Below are positions 14,427-19,150 of a stretch of DNA of 19,150 nucleotides, piece by piece. A model generated the notes under the pieces. It was not told the DNA's origin. It searched no databases and was given only the letters and a program-made list of their open reading frames with translations. How positions within the stretch are numbered: the first letter of the stretch is position 1; each line of letters begins with the position of its first letter. This DNA is from an uncultured Chloracidobacterium sp. (GTDB lineage Bacteria; Acidobacteriota; Blastocatellia; Pyrinomonadales; Pyrinomonadaceae), in assembly GCA_937941715.1 (NCBI GenBank), contig CALDGX010000127.1, positions 1 to 19,150 of the forward strand, read 5' to 3'. Made by a program: the position numbers and the translations under genes.

Positions 14427-15278
14427 TCAAAGGGGCCACGAGCCGGTGTAAACGAGGTCGGCCGTGCCGGTCAGGACCATTCCATTGTCCTCGCGCCAGC
14501 TAAATTCGGTTTCGCCGCCGGGGCTCTTGACGGTCACTTCGTGGCCTGTCTTGCCGGTAAAGGCACACAGCACCGCCGCACCGGCCGAACACGTCCCGGA
14601 CGCCGACGTTTCGCCGGCTCCGCGCTCCCAGATGCGCAGCTCGATGTTTTGGCGGTCGTGGACCTTAACAAAGACGATATTGGCTCGCTCGGGAAATGCC
14701 GGGTGCGATTCCATCTCGCGGCCGACGTACCGCCAGTCGAAATCAAATGTCTCGACAAAAATGCACGCCACGGGATTGCCGACGTTGACGGCCGAGACGA
14801 GTATGGCCTGATCGCCGACGACCACCTCGCGGTCGATGACCGAGTGCAGCATTTCGTCCGACGCGAACGGAACGTCGCGGCTCGTAAAACGCGGTATTCC
14901 GATCTCGGCCGTAAAGGCAAAATGCCCTTCGGCAGCTTCGGTAAGGTGATAACGCTTGATGCCGCTCCGCGTCCGCAACCGCAGGTCGCGCTCGGACCAG
15001 ATCCCGGCATAGTGCAGATAGGCGACCGCGCAGCGTGTGCCGTTGCCGGAGAATCCGGCGATCGAGCCATCCGGATTTACTATCTCGCAATTATAGTCGG
15101 CGTCGGCCCCGTCAAGGCGTTCGACCACCGCGATGCCGTCTGCACCGGCTCCGGTGTGCCGGTCGCAGATCGCCGCAGCAAGCTGTGAAAGGTCCGTTTC
15201 GGCCTCGAGCGAAGTTGCCTCGATGACGATGTAATCGTTGCCAAAGCCGTGAAATTTGCTGAAGTTGAGAGTTTTCAT
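14427..15278 (-). CDS. dapF: DapF-family epimerase with Ser at both catalytic Cys positions
   Basis: Protein of 283 residues with the diaminopimelate epimerase layout: FSKFHGFGNDYIVIE at the N-terminus, GAGADGI (43-49), NPDGSIAGFSGNGTRC (68-83) and the C-terminal ERGAGETSASGTCSAGAA (218-235). DapF converts LL- to meso-diaminopimelate for lysine and peptidoglycan synthesis, using one Cys in CGNG and one in ACGTG. Here both positions are serine (S77, S227), while nearby Cys residues sit at C83 and C230. The call is therefore family-level: it may be a lineage variant of DapF with altered catalysis or a related isomerase. The ATG overlaps the upstream gene's stop by one base (TAATG), implying coupled translation. 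Confidence 0.8.
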   Translation of the reverse strand: MKTLNFSKFHGFGNDYIVIEATSLEAETDLSQLAAAICDRHTGAGADGIAVVERLDGADADYNCEIVNPDGSIAGFSGNGTRCAVAYLHYAGIWSERDLRLRTRSGIKRYHLTEAAEGHFAFTAEIGIPRFTSRDVPFASDEMLHSVIDREVVVGDQAILVSAVNVGNPVACIFVETFDFDWRYVGREMESHPAFPERANIVFVKVHDRQNIELRIWERGAGETSASGTCSAGAAVLCAFTGKTGHEVTVKSPGGETEFSWREDNGMVLTGTADLVYTGSWPL

Positions 15279-15631
15279 TAGCGTTTTGTGATCTTTACTA
15301 TGGTCTCCGTGGGATGTTGGTATCGCAGGACAAAATCGACCCGATCTCCGACCGATATGCCGTTGAGGATCGCCCTGTCGCTAACATTTATCTGCATTAT
15401 CATCGCGGGCATCACGCCCTTGATCTCTTCGTGGTCGAGTTCGACCGAGCCGCCCTTCAGATCGATCCTGGTAACCTTTCCGCGGCCGGGATAGTCGCCG
15501 TTCTTCGGGATCTCGGTGACCGTGACCGGCGTCGCAGTTGCGGGAACGGGCACGGCATTTTCGGCACTTTTGTCACCGCACGCCGCCGCTCCGATGGCGA
15601 TGGCCGCCACCAATGTCAATATAGCCCTCAT
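15278..15631 (-). CDS. CusF-like copper-binding lipoprotein
   Basis: Small exported protein of 117 residues. A lipoprotein signal ends in a GAAAC-type lipobox (Cys18), followed by a Pro/Thr-rich spacer (26-42) and one small beta-barrel domain (48-117). The domain carries the CusF-type metal residues His67 in LDHEEI and Met74, Met77 and Met79 in MPAMIM, plus the ISVGDRVDF segment. Family members bind Cu(I)/Ag(I) in the periplasm. The tryptophan stacking over copper in E. coli CusF is not conserved. It begins 9 bases after the M28 peptidase stop and its stop overlaps the dapF-like ATG. No CusABC or copper ATPase gene is nearby. Confidence 0.8.
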   Translation of the reverse strand: MRAILTLVAAIAIGAAACGDKSAENAVPVPATATPVTVTEIPKNGDYPGRGKVTRIDLKGGSVELDHEEIKGVMPAMIMQINVSDRAILNGISVGDRVDFVLRYQHPTETIVKITKR

Positions 15632-15640
15632 ACTCGTAAA

Positions 15641-17530
15641 CTACTGGCGCTTGACGGGCGTGATCTTGAGCGGGATGGTCTCGCTGCCGCGTTTTACGAC
15701 GACATCGTATTGCTCACCCGCCTTCATCGTGCCCATCACGAACATATAATCCTGCGTGTTGCGAACGTCGCGGCCATTTAGCTTGACGATCTTGTCGCCC
15801 ACCTTGATGCCCGCCTCCGATGCCGGCGAATTGTCGCGGACGCCGTCGACGACCATGCCGTCGCCGCCGTCGCCGTAACCCGGAATGGTACCGAGCGTGA
15901 TCGAGATGCCGCCGCGGCCGCCGCCCGGCGCCGGAGCCGATCTCGCGACCGTATATGTCGGCCGAACCGCGTTCTGATCGACCGATCTGACGATGTCTGC
16001 GACGTAGGAACTGATGCGTTTGATGCCCTCGTAATTGATCTTATCGGCGGTGTCCGACGGCTTGTGATAGTCAAGATGCGTTCCCGTAAAGAAGAATAGT
16101 ACCGGGACTTTCTTGCCGTAAAACGACGCATGGTCCGACGGGCCATAGCCGTCCTCGCTCAGCACGAGGTTGAATTTTGCCGCGGCCGTGTAGCCCGCCA
16201 GCGAGTCGAAATAAACCTCGTTGCGGCGTTTTACGAGTTCATTCCATTCAGCCGCCGAGCCGATGCCGCCGACGTTGAGCTTGCCCTCGTTCAGACGGCC
16301 GACCATGTCGAGATTGAACATCGCGATCGTCTTTTCGAGCGGGAAAACGGGATTGTTGACGTAAAATTTTGACCCGAGCAGGCCTTCTTCCTCGCCGCTG
16401 AAGGCCAGAAAGACGATCGTACGTTTGTTCTTACCGCCGGCAACGAATTGCCGGGCAAGCTCGAGCAGGCCCGAAGTTCCCGACGCGTTGTCATCGGCAC
16501 CGTGGTGCACTTCGGTCGAATTTGGCGCGAGGCTGCCCTGGCCGCCGCGGCCGAGATGGTCATAATGCGCCCCGATGACGATGTACTCGCCTTTCAGCAC
16601 CGGATCGGTGCCGGGCAGCACGCCTATGATGTTGTAGGCGGGCGATGTCTTTTTGACAAGATTGACCTTGAAGGCGGCGATCGGCCTCGTGTCCGGAATT
16701 CGGACGTTGACCTTGACGGCCGGGTCCTTGCGCATCGCTGTCAGGCCCTCGATGGTCTTGAGCTCGTCGGCGTTGACACCCAGGATGTTCTCGGCGGTGT
16801 TTCGCGAGATCACAAATGTCGGAATCGCCGCCTCGCCCGTCGTCTGGTCATACTTTAGCTGCGTGAGCTTGTCGTCCTCGAACTTGGCCTCACGCGAGAT
16901 GAGCAGCATCCCGACCGCACCGTGATCTTTGGCCATCAGAGCCTTGGTCCGGGCGTCGATCCTGCCAAAAGCGCTTTGCGGGTTGTCGTTGTCCGGATTG
17001 CCGTCAAAGACGATGACGATCTTGCCTTTGACATCCATGTCGACGCCGTTCGGCTTGTAATCGTCATACTTGAGATCGGCGGACGAAATGCCGAATCCGG
17101 CGAATACGATACTCACCGGCCCCACGCTGCCGTTCGGCGAAAAACCAACGGGCCGGGCCGGCACCAGGTTTTCGACCTTGATGCGCTTGCCGTCCTTCTG
17201 CGTCAGTTCGAGCACGAATTCATTGCCCGTTTTGCCCATCTCAACGCCGGTAACATATTGAAAAGGCTGCATAAAGTTTGCCTTTCCCGCGGCGGTCTTG
17301 AAGCCGGGCCTGAGCTTGAGCGCCGCAAACTGATTGGTCACATAACCCGCCGCCGCGGTCGCTCCCGGTTCGCCGGTTCTGCGGCCTTCAAGCTTGTCTG
17401 ACGCAAGATAACTGACGTGTTTGCGTAGATTTGCTTCGACAACGTCGGTTTTTACGGCCTGGGCCTTTTGGCCGGCGACGCTGAATACTAAAGTTAGAAC
17501 TAGAAGCAGGCCGTAAAAATTGCGTTTCAT
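15641..17530 (-). CDS. Exported M28-family zinc aminopeptidase with PDZ domain
   Basis: Protein of 629 residues. A signal peptide occupies about 1-25. A protease-associated (PA) insert lies near 130-270. The M28 catalytic core shows the two-zinc site: H322 (GAHYDHLG), D346 or D347 (GADDNASG), E381/E382 (SGEEEGLLG), D408 (NLDMVGR) and H489 (HLDYHKPSD). After a Gly-rich hinge (535-545) comes a C-terminal PDZ domain (about 545-625, with SPASEAGIKVGDKIVKLNG). M28 enzymes remove N-terminal residues from peptides outside the cytosol, and the PDZ may recruit substrates or partners. Its ATG overlaps the upstream stop (ATGA), so translation is coupled. Exact specificity is unknown. Confidence 0.92.
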   Translation of the reverse strand: MKRNFYGLLLVLTLVFSVAGQKAQAVKTDVVEANLRKHVSYLASDKLEGRRTGEPGATAAAGYVTNQFAALKLRPGFKTAAGKANFMQPFQYVTGVEMGKTGNEFVLELTQKDGKRIKVENLVPARPVGFSPNGSVGPVSIVFAGFGISSADLKYDDYKPNGVDMDVKGKIVIVFDGNPDNDNPQSAFGRIDARTKALMAKDHGAVGMLLISREAKFEDDKLTQLKYDQTTGEAAIPTFVISRNTAENILGVNADELKTIEGLTAMRKDPAVKVNVRIPDTRPIAAFKVNLVKKTSPAYNIIGVLPGTDPVLKGEYIVIGAHYDHLGRGGQGSLAPNSTEVHHGADDNASGTSGLLELARQFVAGGKNKRTIVFLAFSGEEEGLLGSKFYVNNPVFPLEKTIAMFNLDMVGRLNEGKLNVGGIGSAAEWNELVKRRNEVYFDSLAGYTAAAKFNLVLSEDGYGPSDHASFYGKKVPVLFFFTGTHLDYHKPSDTADKINYEGIKRISSYVADIVRSVDQNAVRPTYTVARSAPAPGGGRGGISITLGTIPGYGDGGDGMVVDGVRDNSPASEAGIKVGDKIVKLNGRDVRNTQDYMFVMGTMKAGEQYDVVVKRGSETIPLKITPVKRQ

Positions 17531-18126
17531 AAGTTGATCGTCCTAAGGAAAACGTCCCGCAGTTTGACCGCCGCAGCCTGTACCTCACGCGCCGATCTGA
17601 GGTCCGCGGCCGACAGTTTGTCCCGCGTCTTGCCGTCCTCGATAACGCGGACCGCGCGGCCCGCGTCAAAGTAGATACGGCGCTCGGCCGGAACCATCTC
17701 GTCGTTTTCTGCTCTTTGAAAATAAAATATCAGACGGCCGTTACCGTCGAATAAATACTCTTCTTTATATTTGCGGTTTGAGACACTACGCTCGGCCTTG
17801 ACCATCACGAGTTCGTCCGGGTAAAGGTGAGCCTCGCTGTTGCCGCCCTTGTAAAAGAACTTGAATGCCTGGCCATATATACCGACGGCACGCCATTGAT
17901 GATTCCGGCTATTGACGGTCAACTCGTTCATAACGAGTTCGCCGATCTCGCCGTGTTCGTCATCGGTCTCGGCCAGGCGGGCCTTTTCGGCAGCGTCGGC
18001 GTAGGCTTTTCGGATAGACTCAACTGCCTTGTTCGGCGACTGAGCCGATACTGCCAGGGCCGTAAACAAAAAAAATGAAACGAAGACGATCTTATTTTTC
18101 ATACAAAATAGAACGCTTCGTTTCAT
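17527..18126 (-). CDS. Small exported protein of unknown function
   Basis: A 199-residue protein not assigned to a family. An N-terminal signal peptide ends near SAQS. An in-frame ATG at 18102 (residue 9, MKNKIVF) gives a more ordinary signal peptide, and neither start has a ribosome site. The mature part has a charged alpha-helical start (33-60, Ala/Glu/Lys rich), a central beta-rich stretch with YLFDGNGRLIFYFQ (123-136), and a helical tail ending in VFLRTINL. It overlaps the M28 gene by 4 bases and follows the PD40 gene by 34 bases, so it belongs to the same exported-protein operon. It could be an accessory to the peptidase, which is inference only. Confidence 0.7.
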   Translation of the reverse strand: MKRSVLFCMKNKIVFVSFFLFTALAVSAQSPNKAVESIRKAYADAAEKARLAETDDEHGEIGELVMNELTVNSRNHQWRAVGIYGQAFKFFYKGGNSEAHLYPDELVMVKAERSVSNRKYKEEYLFDGNGRLIFYFQRAENDEMVPAERRIYFDAGRAVRVIEDGKTRDKLSAADLRSAREVQAAAVKLRDVFLRTINL

Positions 18127-18160
18127 ACAACTTGTAAGTTCAACAGGGTCTTTGCCCGGC

Positions 18161-19150
18161 CTAGTCTACCCAATCGGCGATAAAAACATTGGTGTCGCCG
18201 ACCTTGGCATCATTTCGGTTCGAAGCAAAGACAAGCTTCTTGCCATCCGGCGAGAACATCGGAAAGCCGTCAAACGTCTCGTTGAACGTGACGCGTTCGA
18301 GGCCGGTGCCGTCGACATTGATCAGAGCGAGATCGAAATTTCGCTTACGCGGATCCGACGCAAAATAATTCGTGCAGAAAATGATCCGCTTGCCGTCCGG
18401 TGTGAAGAATGGTGCGAACGAACCTGAGCCGAGCTTTGTGACCTGACGCTTGTTGGTTCCGTCGGCGTTCATTACCCAGATCTCAAATGATGTTGGTACG
18501 ATCAGATGCTGCGCCAGCAGATCCTTGTACGTCTTGATCTGTTCGGGAGTAGTCTGGGTCGAGCGGCGATAAACGATCGACTTGCCATCCGGCGAAAAGA
18601 ACGCTCCGCCGTCATAACCGATCTCATCGGTCAAACGTTTGACGTTCTTGCCGTTGACGTCCATCGAGTAGAGGTCAAGGTCGCCGTCACGCTCTGAGGT
18701 GAATACGATCTTCTTGCCGTTCGGGCTTACGGTCGCCTCGGCGTCGTATCCCGGCGTGTTGGTGAGTTTGGTTATGTTTTTGCCGTCGACGGTCGAAGTG
18801 TATATATCGTAATCGGGATAGACAGCCCAAACATAACCCTTCGAGAAATCCGGGTTTGGAGGGCATTCCTTCTTGCCGCCGTGGGTCGATGCGTAGAGGA
18901 CCTTCTTGTTGCCCTTCATGAAATACGAGCACGTCGTGCGGCCCTCACCGTTCGAAACCATCTTCACGTTCGAACCGTCTATATTCATCCTGAATATCTG
19001 GTCGCAGCCGAGATTGTCCCGCTTCGACTGAAAGATCAGTTGCTTGCCGTCAAATGAGAAGTACGCCTCGGCATTCTCACCGCCGAACGTGAGCTGTTTA
19101 ATATTCTTTAGGTGCTTTTCGCCCTCGAACGCCAGCGACTTTTGCTGGGC
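18161..19150 (-). CDS. PD40/TolB-like beta-propeller protein (5' end outside window)
   Basis: The frame is open to the right edge. Translation continues upstream of the ATG at 18988 through 19150 without a stop, with repeat-type sequence such as YFSFDGKQLIFQSKRDN, so the gene is truncated by the window and its start is unseen. About 330 residues are visible. At least five PD40 blades show the pattern FSPDGKxIVFxS: FSFDGKQLIF, VSPNGKKIVF, FSPDGKSIVY, FTPDGKRIIF and FSPDGKKLVF, each followed by a DxNGxNxKRLT-like strand. Such proteins are usually periplasmic or extracellular and can be TolB-like or peptidase-associated. No catalytic motif is in the visible part. It heads the minus-strand run that leads into the M28 peptidase. 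Confidence 0.85.
   Translation of the reverse strand, partial: AQQKSLAFEGEKHLKNIKQLTFGGENAEAYFSFDGKQLIFQSKRDNLGCDQIFRMNIDGSNVKMVSNGEGRTTCSYFMKGNKKVLYASTHGGKKECPPNPDFSKGYVWAVYPDYDIYTSTVDGKNITKLTNTPGYDAEATVSPNGKKIVFTSERDGDLDLYSMDVNGKNVKRLTDEIGYDGGAFFSPDGKSIVYRRSTQTTPEQIKTYKDLLAQHLIVPTSFEIWVMNADGTNKRQVTKLGSGSFAPFFTPDGKRIIFCTNYFASDPRKRNFDLALINVDGTGLERVTFNETFDGFPMFSPDGKKLVFASNRNDAKVGDTNVFIADWVD

Overview
The window reads as chromosomal DNA from a GC-rich, Gram-negative-type bacterium. The best guess is Acidobacteriota (Blastocatellia/Pyrinomonadaceae-like). This rests on the mix of exported PD40-repeat, M28-PDZ and proline/threonine-linker proteins, a Cys-rich CWC protein, an LpxL-like acyltransferase next to ACP and ketosynthase genes, and the codon style. 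It is an inference from gene content, not a database result. Genes are dense, many overlap or nearly touch, and I see no rRNA, tRNA, insertion sequence, phage gene or CRISPR array.

Layout. 1-427 holds no convincing gene but has a perfect TGTGA-N6-TCACA palindrome. 428-3598 (minus) carries a DUF1232/YkvA-type membrane protein and then clpC. A divergent gap leads to pta (3701-4708, plus), which meets a secreted 520-residue repeat protein (4719-6281, minus) end to end. A second divergent gap leads to an NRAMP-superfamily transporter (6491-7759, plus), which overlaps tail to tail with an exported HExxH metallopeptidase (7756-8733, minus). 8801-12398 (minus) is a run of five genes: LpxL/HtrB-like acyltransferase, acyl carrier protein, ketoacyl-ACP synthase, a Cys-rich CWC protein and an exported cyanophycinase-like peptidase. 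A third divergent gap, rich in repeats, leads to a membrane fatty acyl desaturase (12574-13443, plus). A UUCG-loop terminator follows it, and then an intramembrane-sensing histidine kinase (13529-14419, plus). 14427-19150 (minus) is a tightly packed run: PD40 beta-propeller protein (cut by the right edge), small exported protein, M28-PDZ peptidase, CusF-like copper-binding lipoprotein and a DapF-family epimerase.

How they fit together. The middle of the window is centred on membrane lipids: acyl chain building (ketosynthase and ACP), acyl transfer (LpxL-like), desaturation, and a kinase almost wholly embedded in the membrane that could sense bilayer state. The right-hand run combines exported peptide hydrolysis and metal binding with a lysine/peptidoglycan enzyme. 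The observations most worth a second look are the DapF homologue with serine at both catalytic cysteine positions, the desaturase/kinase pairing split by a terminator, the structured divergent control region at 12399-12573, and the compact ACP-ketosynthase-acyltransferase operon. I did not find an obviously new defence or mobile system here.
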